NCBI GenBank assembly: GCA_017893485.1
Contig: CM030358.1
Span: forward strand, 256,554,477 to 256,618,476
Reading direction: 5' to 3'
From: Hemerocallis citrina
Lineage: Eukaryota > Streptophyta > Magnoliopsida > Asparagales > Asphodelaceae
Length of the DNA: 64,000 nucleotides
Shown one piece after another: positions 10,006 to 20,194 of the stretch (positions within the stretch are counted from its first letter, which is position 1; each line of letters starts with the position of its first letter). The position numbers were made by a program, and so were the translations under genes. The notes under the pieces were generated by a model. It worked only from the letters and a program-made list of their open reading frames with translations. It searched no databases and was not told where the DNA came from.

Positions 10006-12260
10006 GTGAAACCTGTTTCCGACTCGACTTCGTGGGAGGAGCCCGTACTTGAGGGGGAGTCAGTATACGTCGAGGAGTCTTCCGATTCGGTTTCGTGGGA
10101 GGAACCCGTAGGTGAGGAGGAGGAGGTACATGGTGTGAGGCCGTTATGCTCCCGACATCCCTTTGTGGTGGAGAGTAGTGAGTCGGGGGAGACGAATGAT
10201 GGCTCGGGCGGCGTCCGCGTTTTGGAGTTGACTTTCGAGGAAGAGGGAGGTGAGGGTGGCATTGTAAAGAGATCCACAGTTCAGGGTGCGGGTCCGAGTT
10301 CCATGCCGACCGTCTTGGGGCCCTTATTCACTCCCTCGCCGGAGCGAACCAAGACGAAGAAGAAGAAGGCTCCGAGGAAGGCAGGACCAGGGACTGGTGG
10401 TTCGAGCCAGGCGCCCGTATACCGTAATTTGTGGACAGGTTTGCCCTTGCAGCCGAAGCCTTTCCGTCAGTATCCTGACGACCTATCTGACAAGGAGCTC
10501 TTCGGCGTACAGGCTTCCTCGCCGAGTCGGAAGAAGGGGACGATGGACGCGATTCTGACCGTCTTGGAGGGCGGGGACTTGGAGGTTTTGCAGCTGGCGT
10601 ACCACATAGGTCCTGGCTACGAATTGATGCTGCCGAGCCCTACTCTGCGCCCAACCGATCCCTTATCTGCTTGGTGTTGCGTCTTCCCAGTGGACGCCTT
10701 CATCTCTGGACTGAGGCTGCCAGTCCACTCGTTTGTTCGGGAAGTGTTGAACTGGGCCTCCTTGGCTCCGATACAGTACGGGCCGAACTCTTGGAAGCAG
10801 ATAATCTGTTTCATACTGATGTGCGAGGCACGGAAGGTACCCCTGCGGCTGAACGTGTTCTGAGCGATGTTGATGATCAGTTCGGCGGCTGAGGGCATTT
10901 ACTATATCTCCCCCCGGAGTAAGAGGAAGGTTGTACATAGCCACCCGGACTCTATTAAGGATTGGAAGAAGAAATATTTGGTGATTCGGAGTGCAGAGCC
11001 CTGGGACATTCCGACTAGATGGAACTATTCCAAGCCGAGTTATCCTGCGCCGAGGCAGGGGGATCTGTCGGCCGAGGAGTGGGGGTTCGTCGAGCGCCTC
11101 CGTTTGTCCCCTAGTATCGATTGGACGAAGGTGACGGAGGCCCATCTGGCGAGCGTCAGACTGAGCCCAGCTGTTCTGCGTATGTAGTCGTTTCTTTTCT
11201 CTTGGTCTTTTCGTGCTTTCCTGCTTATTGCTTCTTAATGGTTTTTTTCCGCAGATATGGATGAGGCGTCGATCAAAGCCAGGATGCTCGCCATGAAGAA
11301 GGAGAATGCCGAGAAGAAGAAGGGGGAGTCGGTGAAGAGACCGAGGGAGCCGCCCCTGGTTATTTCGGAGGTCCCGCTCGAGCCGAAGGCCAAGTGGACT
11401 CGTTCGGAGATGAGCAAGGGGGCAGCCCCTTCGAGGGGTAAGGGTCCAGCGAGGGCGTCTGATCTCGACAAGGGGAAAGGTCCCTTGGTAGAGGTTGAGG
11501 AGGAGGACCCGGTGGTGGAGATGTTGCGGCAACGGTGGGCGCCGGACTGGTCGGTTCGGATGGGCGACTGTCTGACCGAGGAAGCCCAGGCTATTGAGGT
11601 GGCGGAGAAGTTGGCGACCCCTCGTGATCGTCAAGCGATGGAGAGTGAGCCCGTAGAGGTGGCCTTTACGCGCCTGGCGCAGGCCACCATGCTAGTAAGC
11701 TTGTCGACCCCATTTTTCTCGTTAATCTTGCTTCGGGAGTTCTTCCCTTATCAGTGTTATGTTGGCCGCAGGCTTGTATGCAGGGACCTAATGTAAAGAA
11801 TCTTTACGAAGCGTCCCTGTCGCAAGAGCGGGTTCGGGCGGACAAGAGCGAGCGGGAGATGAAGGAGATGCGGATCGAGCTCGAGGGTTCGCATAAGAGG
11901 GAGCAGAAGATGAAGCTCGAGCTCGAGGCTCAGGACGCCGAGTGGGGGAAGAGGGTGGTCTCCTTGAAGAAGAAGTTTGCCAAGGAGAAGGAGGAGTTGA
12001 CGGCTGCGTTTGCCAAGGAGAGGGCCGAGCTGACGGATGCGGGTCAGCGGATGGTGATCAAGGCCCAGGATGAGTGCTACGCGAAGGCCCTCAGCCATGT
12101 GAGGCACTTCTATCCGTCCGTCGACCTGTCCGGTTTCGAGTATGACATGGAGATTGAGGGGACACTGAAGACTCCTGCCGAGGAAGGGCCCGTTGGCAAC
12201 CCGGCCGCCGACCCTCCTGCGAACCCGATCGATGCCGAGGTGGGAAATCAAGTTGTGTAG
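10006..12260 (+). pseudogene. Antisense ORF of the Tat element: 'putative gypsy type transposon' domain plus coiled coil, spliced, frameshifted
   Basis: Runs opposite to gag. Exon 1 (10006-11179) has an acidic, Ser-rich N-terminus with two copies of SDS[TV]SWEEPV (residues 5-14 and 26-35) and a basic Lys run. It then has the domain often named 'putative gypsy type transposon' (from about residue 199; GLRLPVHSF at 235-243, then APIQYGPNSW). A frame change near 10863 separates it from YYISPRSKRKVV...SIKDWKKKYLVI. Introns with good borders lie at 11180-11254 (GC|GTATGT...CCGCAG) and 11695-11771 (CTA|GTAAGC...CCGCAG). Exons 2 and 3 encode Lys/Glu-rich coiled coil ending at a stop at 12260. Extra ORFs on the opposite strand between pol and the 3' LTR are known in Tat elements; their function is unknown. 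Confidence 0.75.
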
Positions 12261-12305
12261 TTTTATCTTTCTTTTTTCTCTCCTTTGATTGTATTCGCCT
12301 CCCGC

Positions 12306-12350
12306 GGGCTGGCCACCGCCTTTTTTGTAAGAAGTAGTACACTTTATAAA
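12306..12350 (+). terminator. Conserved 3' motif of the antisense transcript
   Basis: GGGCTGGCCACCGCC lies 46 bp after the antisense stop codon and is followed by an A-rich stretch with TTATAAAAAG. Related motifs occur at 26497, 28797, 29737 and 46551, each before an A-rich stretch. This pattern suggests a 3'-UTR or polyadenylation element. Confidence 0.45.
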
Positions 12351-12401
12351 AAGTATCTTTGACTGGCCAAGTGTTTTGACCTTGGGTATTTCCGAACCTC
12401 C

Positions 12402-12707
12402 TTGCTTATGTGCGTCGAGTCGGTACTCTTGCAGGTTGTGGCTTCCCTTCCTGAGGCGGACCCCCGTCGTCCTGATGCGGCGTGGCTTTGGAGCGAGGTT
12501 GAGGCATTGGAGACCACTTTGGCTCGGTACCTTGAGAGGGCCCGTACTGCTGATGCTGCCTTCGATTATTACAGGAACATGTCCGAAGCCCTTGACGAGG
12601 AGGCGAGCCGGCTGGGAAGGGCGATGCTGGATCGGGAACTCGGCGGTGCGAACCCTGGACCGACCGTGTTGGGTGTCTTGGTCCACTTCTGGGAGGTTAC
12701 TTCGTGA
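12402..12707 (+). CDS. Second antisense ORF, small helical protein
   Basis: About 100 codons ending at 12707, rich in Ala, Glu, Leu and Arg (EVEALETTLARYLERARTA), predicted helical or coiled-coil. The true start is uncertain: a CAG just before VVASLPEADP could be a splice acceptor joining it to the upstream antisense gene. The decayed element has a comparable helical ORF in the matching place (26571-26840). Function unknown. Confidence 0.4.
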   Translation: MLMCVESVLLQVVASLPEADPRRPDAAWLWSEVEALETTLARYLERARTADAAFDYYRNMSEALDEEASRLGRAMLDRELGGANPGPTVLGVLVHFWEVTS

Positions 12708-13367
12708 TGTTTTTCTTGAGAAAGAAATGGAGATATACCACCATAATATCATGCTGGGTGCCTCGGCATCTTCCTCGGTCGGGTCGGCAAACAGAGGGGT
12801 TTCCTCTGCGAGGCTGCTATTGTTGCGTATGCGATCAGATGACGCCCAGAGCTCCGTGGCTGGGGAGTCGACCGTGGCTGAGCTTAAGGACCATTATAAC
12901 AAGGAGAGGGATTTTAGTCGCTCGTTCGGAGTAATCCCGTTCTTCCATATTGAGATGAGTGGAGTGGTCCCGTAACCACCATCGTTCACCACACCACTAG
13001 CCGAAGCAAAGACCGTTACGAGGAGAGCCCACCGACCCGCGAGGGATCGAAGTGGGGTCTTAGGGAGAGTCCCTAGCTCGGATTCGGTTGGAGCCTATCG
13101 AGGCGTTGGGGACGATACCGGAGTGAGGACTCAGGCGCCGATTTCATTATCTGGCGTTTAGGGTTTCCACAAAAAGAGATCTCTTTCGTATAAGGTACGG
13201 AGGGCCGCTAAGACGGTCCTGTACATATGAGTGTTTACACAAAAAACCGGTTTACATTAAGCCAGGCTAGAGCCTATGTTTGCCCTTCGAGGAGTTTTAT
13301 CCGGCACTTGGCTTCGACTGGGGCCTTCTCCCACTTGGTGACAGATTTGGAAGCAGGGCCGTCCCTC
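12708..13367. other. Junction between the antisense gene and gag-protease; pol missing
   Basis: In a complete Tat element several kilobases of reverse transcriptase, RNase H and integrase should separate protease from the antisense genes. Only about 660 bases lie here and no RT (YVDD), RNase H or integrase motif is present on minus. Short open frames on plus are shadows. Confidence 0.6.
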
Positions 13368-15300
13368 TCAGGATTGAACTTGATGGCGTCGAGGGAGAAC
13401 ACACCCCCCCCCCCCGACGGTGGTCATGTAGCACGATCGCGCTGCTTCTTGGCTTCCTCGGATAGTGCCGACCCCTTGCGGGGTGGGAAATTTGAGTTTC
13501 ATATGGTAAGCCGAGGGCACCGCTTGGAGGGAGCATAGTCCGGGTCGGCCGAGTATGGCGTTGTAGGATGCCTTAACGTTGACCACCATGAAGTCCATGG
13601 ACTCGATCCTTTTGACAGGGGCCGATCCTGCGGTAACGTCGAGGGTGACAATCCCTTCTATCACGACCGGGATGCCGGAGAACCCCTGCAAGGTGTATCC
13701 GGCCGGCTTGAGCCTGCCTCTAGGTAGCTTGAGATTCTCGAATGCTTCGAGGAAAAGGATATTAACCGAGCTGCCGTTGTCGACGAGGACTCGGCGAACT
13801 TCACAATTAGCCATATGGAGACAAATGACGAGGGCATCGCAGTGGGGTAGGCGGACGCCCTCGAGGTCCTCTCCCGAGAAGGAGACCGGCATCGGTTGTA
13901 TCTTGGGCGAGGAATTGTTGCGGACAGCATTTACTTCCCGGATGAAGGCTTTTCGGGAAGTATTTGAATTTCCTCCCATGGGCCCTCCGTGGACACAATG
14001 CAAGATGAAGGGCGCCTTCACGGCTCCCTCGGAGTCGGGATCCTGACCTTGGACGCGGTTCGGAGTAGGGTTCGGAGGCGAGGTCCTCCGGTTCCTAATG
14101 TCTCGCCGATCCCGCGGGACTTCTCGGGTGAATTCTTGGAGGTACCCCCTGGAAATGAGCTCCTCAATCTCGTCTTTCAGGGCTCGACACTGGTCGGTCT
14201 CGTGCCCGTGATCTCTGTGGAAGCGACAGTAGAAGCGCTGGTCTCGGTTCTTGCCGTTGTTAGGCCGGGGGGGTAATCGAACAATGCCTTTGTCTTCGAT
14301 TTCTAAGAGGATGGCGGATACGTTATGTGTCAAGGGAGTGTACCTCTCGAAGCGGGGGACCGGCGGGACCTTCTTCAGGGCCCCCGCGTCCCTTGGAGCT
14401 TTCTTCGATGGTTCGACCTCTTCGACCTTCCGCTTTCCCTTCCCGATGGCCTCCTTGGTACCTTCGGGGTTAAGGGCCTCTTCTGCCCTAATGTATTTCT
14501 CAACCCTGTTGAGGAGGTCGGGAAAGTCGACGGGGGGTTTCTTCACCAGAGAAGCCTTCAGTTGTCCATGACGGACGTTGTGCCGAAATGCCGCAGAGGC
14601 GACGCCCGGATCGAGGGAGGAGACCGATCTTGCCTCTGCAGTAAACCTCCGTACGAACACTCTGAGTGACTCCCCCTCTATCTGTCGGAGCCCCAACAAT
14701 GAGGCGCTGGTCCTTTCGGCCTTCCGGCTAGTGACAAAATGGGCAAGAAAATTGCCCTCTAGTTGGTCGAAGGAGTAAATGGAGCCGGGGGCGAGCTTCG
14801 AGAACCATTCACGAGCTGGGCCCCGAAGGGTGGCCGGGAAGGCTCGGCACAGCAGGGGGTCTGAGGTGCTGTGAATCATCATGAGGGTTTTGAAGCCCTC
14901 CATGTGATCAGCAGGATCTCCCTCGCCGTCGTAGGTCTCGAATTGAGGGGGTCGGAAGTTCCTGGGTATTTCTGCCTGGAGGATGGGGGCGGAAAAGGGA
15001 GGTCGGATAGGCCTGTACCCCTGGGCCGCTCTTTGGCCGCCGTCCCCTATGTGATCGAGGCGATCTTCCATTTCTTGGAGGCGCCTTAGGAGTACGTCAT
15101 CGTCCTCTGGATGGATTGTTGATGGTCGGGACACGCTGGCCTCGGTGTCCGACCTGGTTTGGGAATGGAGGGTTTCTCCCCTGGGGGCCCGTCGGAGAGC
15201 CCCAAGAATTTCTCTTCGGAAGTCCTGGAACTCCTTCTGAGTGACGGGGGCTCCCTCGACCCTGTTCGGCTGGCCTGAAGGTTGCCTTCCGATGCGGCTG
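13368..15300 (-). CDS. Gag-protease polyprotein of the Tat element
   Basis: Counting residues from the GTG at 15134, the gag capsid-type domain (retrotransposon gag family) runs from about 55 to 225, with RPPQFETYDGEGDPADH and LRGPAREWFSKL. A Cys/His knuckle, YCRFHRDHGHETDQC, is at 302-316. The aspartic protease core VLVDNGSSVNILF is at 449-461, and the protease-end motif YNAILGRP is at 524-531. The frame stays open and gag-like upstream to at least about 15290 (APVTQKEFQDFRREILGAL), so the true start lies upstream of 15134; a stop and an apparent frame change near 15400 obscure it. The last residues are out of register after a run of about 12 C's (13408-13420), probably slippage. No pol follows. 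The protease usually matures Gag in virus-like particles. Confidence 0.85.
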
Positions 15301-15616
15301 AGTGCGGGCCTCCGTCTCTCGGGCGGTGGTCGTGGATGGTTCGGGGCCGGGTTGGAAGCGGCCCTTCCCCTGCTGCGGGTGATTTGACGGTTGAAGATTA
15401 TTCCTCGTAGGTCGGGCTGGACTGTACGGGTGGCGCTTCGCCGGGATCCCTGATGGGAATCTCCGTGCCTTGATGCGCGTGGCCCTGCATTGGTATTTGG
15501 TGGGGGTGTGTCCCGTCGGTTTACGGAGGACGCGGCCCCCTAGCCTCCGGAGGCCATGGGAGTTCGGCTGTCGAGGTCGCTCGATGGTCGGGCTCGGGTC
15601 GGCTTCTGAAGCAAAG

Positions 15617-15636
15617 TTTCCCACAGACGGCGCCAA
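15617..15636 (-). other. Primer-binding site
   Basis: On the minus strand TTGGCGCCGTCTGTGGG begins two bases after the LTR end. It starts with TGG, as expected for pairing with a tRNA 3' CCA. I did not assign the tRNA. This site fixes the element's orientation. Confidence 0.8.
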
Positions 15637-15638
15637 CC

Positions 15639-16435
15639 TGATGCGGTTTATTTCTGGGAGACGTGTGGATGCACCAGGTGTGAGTTCGGACTCAATTTGT
15701 ATTTGAAGGAGAATGCTGCTCGTCTGACGACCCGTGGCTGACTGGGCAGAACCTGTGGCGACCTCGGGGTGATTCAGAGATCTGGGCTCGGATCAGAGGA
15801 TTCGGATCCGAGGTCTTGTGTACCTGCAGACGGTCCTGAAACACCGGGGTTTGTCCCGGTGGCGGACCCTCCGACGATCTAGTCAGTCTCTGTGAGAGAG
15901 TAGCAATAACTAGGTGAATTTAAGTGGAAAAAAGATTGATTACCTCAAAAGGTGGGTGAGGGTCTAGTATTTATAGAGAATTCCAATCGGGTTTGGATCC
16001 GCTTGGGGGCCGGGTCTGGACCCGAAAGCCCATGGGCCTGACGTGGCAGAGGGCCCAGGGGGTTTAGGGCAGACGTGGCCATACCAGGAGCGGTATAGGG
16101 CTGACGTGGCAAAACCCTGGGTGGTATTTGGAGCTGATATGGCTGATCGTGGGTCTTCTGTGCTTCTGGGAGAATCGGAGGGCCTAGGCTGTGCCAGGTC
16201 ATCCCCCCGCTTCGCCAGAGAGGGGGGGACGGCCCGTGGGGCTGTCACGGATCGGAGACCGAGGACCACTGAGGCTCGCCGGATACGAGGAGGCTGGTCC
16301 TGTGGGGGTGCACTTGAGGTTCGGCGCCGACCCTGTAATGGTTCGAAGCCGGACTAAATTGCTATTTTTACCTTTCTTGAGTGAGAGTTGTATTGGGCCC
16401 TGGTTGGGCCTTCAGGCCATTTTTACCCTACCACA
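15639..16435 (-). repeat. 5' LTR of the Tat element (minus orientation)
   Basis: 797 bp, paired with 7233-8028. The TATA box on minus is at about 15968-15976 and the three GCCACGTC-type boxes lie upstream at about 16039-16110, all conserved with the other copy. The 5-bp duplication CTATG follows at 16436-16440. Confidence 0.9.
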
Positions 16436-16537
16436 CTATGTATAATATATTAATATCATCATGGGTGATCCACAAGAAGATGCCTGAAAAGGGAGAAATT
16501 ATTAGCAATGGACCACGGAATAGAGTAACATTTTGTT

Positions 16538-17468
16538 AGAGCTCACAGTTGATGGCGCTTGTCGGGAATGGCGTGACAATAGGGGCATCTTCACCAAACA
16601 AACAGTGGAAAAATATATATATTTCTACCTCTTAATGCAAAACTTGGAGGTCATAAAACTTACACACATTGCCAAAGTCGTTTGAGATGGTTTAAAGGCT
16701 AGTGGACCTCTTATTCAAAACTTATGTGTTAGCTCCGGTTTTGATTTTGACTCAACTACAAAAAAGTTCACTTCTCCTGATGGAATATGGGATGAAAACT
16801 TTAAGGTGAGTTTCCTAAGTATATGAAAATTTTATAATAATGTTATTTTGAATAAGTAATGCAATATAGTTCTAAAAAGTTTTATGTTTTGCTAGACACA
16901 TCCAAAGGATAATGAGTTACGCTATGGGACATATGAAGATTATGAGGATTTGGAAATTGCTATTGGGATTAGTGTAGCTGTTGGAAAAAAGTCAATCGGG
17001 TTGAGTAGTCTTACCGATGCAAGAACATTTTGTGTTGGAGAATGTAGAGATGTGCACATAAAAGACTTGAATTATGATATGGAGAGTGAGGCATTTATAG
17101 CACCAACTCAGAACAATCCATTACTTTGCTCTACATCGCTCTTCCAAACCCATGAAACTTTAGAGGTTCCCATGCCAAGAACAACCCAAAAAAAGAGAGG
17201 TAGAAATGAGTATGAAGGAGGTGCTTTAGTAGAAAAGCTTCATAAGATTTCCACAAGTTTTGAAGGAATTTACAGCCTTCTACAAAAAAGAAAAAAGGAG
17301 AAAGAATATACAATTTGGGTGCTATTAAGGAGATCCCAAACATGGAAGAAGAGACTCAATTAAAAGCGGTGGAGTTGTTCGATACCGAAGCAAAAAAAAG
17401 ATGTGTTTTTGAATATGTCCCTTGAAGAACGACACAATTGGAGACGCTACAAGACACGATGGCTATAA
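16538..17468 (+). pseudogene. Harbinger ORF1: Myb/SANT-like DNA-binding protein
   Basis: Recognisable Myb/SANT-like (trihelix-type) sequence: SGFDFDSTTKKFTSPDG then IWDENFK, followed after an intron by THPKDNELRYGTYEDYEDLEI. The intron is 16806-16895 (AAG|GTGAGT...TTGCTAG). The C-terminal part AIKEIPNMEEETQLKAVELF is in a different frame from the preceding exon, and NMSLEERHNWRRYKTRWL needs another frame change in an A-rich run near 17395. An in-frame stop also interrupts the N-terminal part. In Harbinger elements this protein helps carry the transposase into the nucleus and to the transposon ends. It is not functional as written. Confidence 0.75.
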
Positions 17469-17821
17469 ATCGTTGAGTCATGTTGGGGCTATATTTGTTA
17501 TCAGTATTTTATATATTATTATTTTGCTTGAAGTTTTCATTACATTTTTTTCTCAAATATTTTGGTTTCAACAATTGTTGGATTATTATTGTTATTTTAT
17601 TATGTTGAGAATTCAAGTTTGTTTGTGTTTTTTTAGGTGGACTAATTATGCATGAAACTAGTGTTTATGTGTTGCTATTTACTAATGGTTTTGTGTAAAA
17701 CTGCATATGTAGATGTTCATCTCTCTCTTTTTTTCCCTTTCTTTCACAAGTTTTTTTTTTTTATTTGTAAATGATCAATTTTGTTTTAATAATACAGAAA
17801 ATTACATCATTTTAGAGAATT
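17469..17821. other. Spacer between Harbinger ORF1 and ORF2
   Basis: T-rich non-coding DNA, including a run of T's near 17751-17762. Confidence 0.5.
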
Positions 17822-18050
17822 GAAGGGGAAGAAATAGAAGGAGGAGTATTTGGGGGAGAAGAATTCGATGAAGAAGAATCTGAAGAAATAATTAAATATG
17901 TATTAGTGACAACTCAAGCAATAATGATTGTGTTAAAAGAGACCATAATGTCTCGACGTATAGAATGTCCACTCATACGACGATCATTTAGTGTCAAAGG
18001 ATATGAATATGTATACCAACTATTGAAGGATGATGCAGACAGCTTTCGGG
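17822..18050 (+). pseudogene. Harbinger transposase, N-terminal fragment
   Basis: An acidic Glu-rich start is followed by IMIVLKETIMSRRIECPLIRR then GYEYVYQLL, matching the N-terminal region of plant Harbinger transposases before the catalytic domain. The match stops near 18036 where repeat-rich Tat sequence begins, so the DDE nuclease domain is absent. The short open frame that continues to 18100 is chimeric. Confidence 0.6.
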
Positions 18051-18068
18051 AGTTGAATAGAGCGTACT

Positions 18069-18320
18069 CGGATGCGACGCCGAGGGAGTGGCAAAATTGA
18101 AGACTTCAGAAAGTTCCTCATGAGGGTCGGCATCGGATGCCACGCCGAGAGAGTGGAAAAATTGAAGACTGCAGAAAGTTCCTCATGAGGGTCGGCATCG
18201 GATGCCACGCCAAGGGCATGGCAAAGTTGAAGCCTCGAGAAAGCCCATCATGCGGGTCGGCCTCAGATGCCACGTCGAGGTCGTGGCGAAATTAAAGCTT
18301 TGAGAAAGCTTGAATTTAGT
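18069..18320. repeat. 65-bp tandem repeats upstream of an antisense promoter
   Basis: Four units start at 18069, 18134, 18199 and 18264, 65 bp apart, each with [CT]NGATGC[CG]ACG...GAGG and GTGG or similar. Most units contain a short dyad of the CTCGG...CCGAG kind. TATA follows about 100 bp later. Confidence 0.85.
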
Positions 18321-18417
18321 CTCCACGTGGCACTAGCCTTCTAAGCGACATTCCCCGTTCGTTCACGGTTATTGAGAGGGCATCACTTGACCTATTAATT
18401 GAGAAGTTACTCCTTCC

Positions 18418-18426
18418 TCTATAAGT
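18418..18426 (+). promoter_or_regulatory. TATA box of the second antisense gene
   Basis: TCTATAAGT followed by a pyrimidine-rich leader, about 70 bases before the ATG at 18493. Same layout as at 9788. Confidence 0.5.
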
Positions 18427-19273
18427 TTCTCTACCCCATTCCTTTTGGGACCACTTTTTCTTTTTTCGAAAATTTTTCGAGTTCATCAAACATGTCTACT
18501 AGTTAATCCAGCAGCTCGGCCTCGTGCTCAGGAGGCGATGGGTCTTCATCCTCCGAGGCTTCTGCTCGCTCCTCGTTGAGGGCAAGCAAAGCCAAGCAAC
18601 AACATTTGTAGACCCCCGCATTTGATAGGGTCGATATGGAGGGGGTAAGTGCTGAAGCGGGAGGCTCAGAGTTGCCCACAGACAGAGCTGCTATTCAGGT
18701 CACGGGCGAAGGTAAGGAGTTTGTGGATATCGGAACCCAAGAAAAGAGTCCCCGGGCATCGGTGAAGGTGTAGGAAAAGTGGTACGAAAGTTATAACGTC
18801 CCGAGCCGTGATAAGTGTGAGGCTACAGGAACCCCTTCTGTGCGATGGGCGAGGGCTGCACCTTGGACGATATCATGGGCACCCCGCCTCCTAGTGGTCA
18901 TCGTCCTGTCAAGAGGACGAGGTGAAACCTCTCTCTTGATCAGGGGCATGCACCGATGCCCTACCAGGATGATCCCACTGGCTGTAAATCTTCTTGAGTT
19001 TATCTAGAGAATTTGCAGGATCTGGTTCAGTTAAGCATACCCCCGTCTTCGTCGAACAGACCAAAGATAAAGGCTGATAAGATGCAAAATACCCTGACGG
19101 AGAGTGACATTGTCGTTATTCTGGAAAAGTTCTTTTTACCCTCGGAGTACATTTTGATACTCCCAAAACTGGGCCTTCGTCCGACCAAACAACTGGGAGA
19201 GAGGTTTTGTGTGTTCCATGCAGACGCCTTTGCTTTGGGCCTACGTCTGCCCCTCCACCTGTTTATCAAACGG

Positions 19274-20194
19274 TAGGGGTGGAAAACTATTATCTGAACT
19301 GACCAATCCAAACCAATCCAACCCGAACCAACCAGTTTTTAACCGAACCAATTGGGGGTTTGGATTGGCTCGTTTCTTGATCTTCAATAACCAACTGGAC
19401 CGGTTCGGTTGTTGGATGGGGCTTTCAAATAACCGATAAAACCGAACTGACCGTACCTCTATGTATAAGTCCATAAAAAATATAGTTCTCCTTTAATTTC
19501 TTGAATATAAAATAGTCATTTCTCATATTCTTGGAGATACAAACAATTTTCTTTAATTCTTTAATACAAACCAAGCAATTGTTCTACCTATGTTTTGATT
19601 CTCCATAATTCTGTGTGTTATGTTGCTGAGAAATGCTTGATTTACAGTGTGGCCCAACTTAATAGAATCATGAAGTTGATGTAACATTTAGTAGTTACTT
19701 TAATCAAGTCAAGTAGAAATTGTAATCTAAATCTTTTTTTATTGTACCTGAAATTCAATTAGCTATGGTTATTTAATGTATCTTTTATGATAATAAACTA
19801 AGATTACAGAAGTATGCAAGTGAAAAAGTAGTTTATCTCACCCATTTAAACGTCATAATCTCAAACAATTAGTGCAAAATTTATTAACAACTTGTGGTTT
19901 TATGAATCTTCATTTTAAATTCATTTCTATATAACAAATAGCAGGTTATTTCTTAAGTTTGATCGAAGTTGATCTTTTAAATTTTAACAAAATTATGAAT
20001 GATGTTGAAGGTGAAAAGTAGCACGCCAAACCGACCATCCAATCCAATCCAAACCGAGCTTAATTGGCTTGGATGGAAACCGATCCAATTAAGGTTCGGA
20101 TTGGTTGCGGATGAGAAAATTAAAAAACCGATTTTCTTTAGATCAGTGGTGGATGGTCCATATTAGGTCGGATACCAACCGATGCCCACCCCTA
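19274..20194. mobile_element. Non-autonomous hAT transposon
   Basis: 921 bp with 9-bp terminal inverted repeats TAGGGGTGG / CCACCCCTA. It is flanked by an 8-bp target duplication with one mismatch (TCAAACGG at 19266-19273, TCAAGCGG at 20195-20202). Subterminal regions are full of AACCAATCC and CCGAACC-type repeats, as usual for hAT ends. No transposase is encoded. Confidence 0.88.

Larger units (their letters stand above)
7233..16435 (-). mobile_element. Complete Ty3/Gypsy Tat-lineage LTR retrotransposon lacking pol
   Basis: Two LTRs of 796 and 797 bp flank the element, and CTATG is duplicated at 7228-7232 and 16436-16440. A primer-binding site next to the right LTR and a purine-rich tract next to the left LTR place its sense strand on minus. 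In sense order it has the 5' LTR (15639-16435), gag-protease (about 15300-13368), no reverse transcriptase, RNase H or integrase, an antisense gene (10006-12710 on plus), an 89-bp tandem repeat array (8160-8850) and the 3' LTR (7233-8028). Gag, protease and the antisense gene match the second element at 18040-54838, so it is a non-autonomous member of that family. The LTRs differ by 13 transitions and one 1-bp indel (about 1.6%), which indicates a fairly recent insertion. Confidence 0.9.
5746..18040 (+). mobile_element. PIF/Harbinger DNA transposon, split by a Tat retrotransposon and truncated at its right end
   Basis: The left end is GGGGGTGTATTCAATT directly after TTA (5746-5748), the usual Harbinger-type terminal sequence and 3-bp target duplication. 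The interior holds a Myb/SANT-like ORF1 (16538-17468) and the first part of an ORF2 transposase (17822-18036), the two genes expected of an autonomous Harbinger. The Tat element at 7233-16435, with its CTATG duplication, sits between the left end and ORF1. The right end is missing: transposase sequence stops near 18036 and Tat-type repeats begin. 5749-7227 is otherwise AT-rich without a gene; two related stretches at about 6470-6545 and 6715-6780 share TCTTCATGTATACTTTG. Confidence 0.75.

Noticed and set aside
10663..11634. Long minus-strand ORF of 323 codons (and 11757-12752)
   Set aside because: These are mirror frames of the GC-rich, Lys/Glu-rich antisense gene; Arg/Pro/Leu-rich content is typical of such shadows.
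15097..15636. 179-codon minus-strand ORF next to the primer site as the gag start
   Set aside because: It is Pro/Arg-rich and in a different frame from gag; the gag-like sequence continues upstream of 15134 in the gag frame instead.
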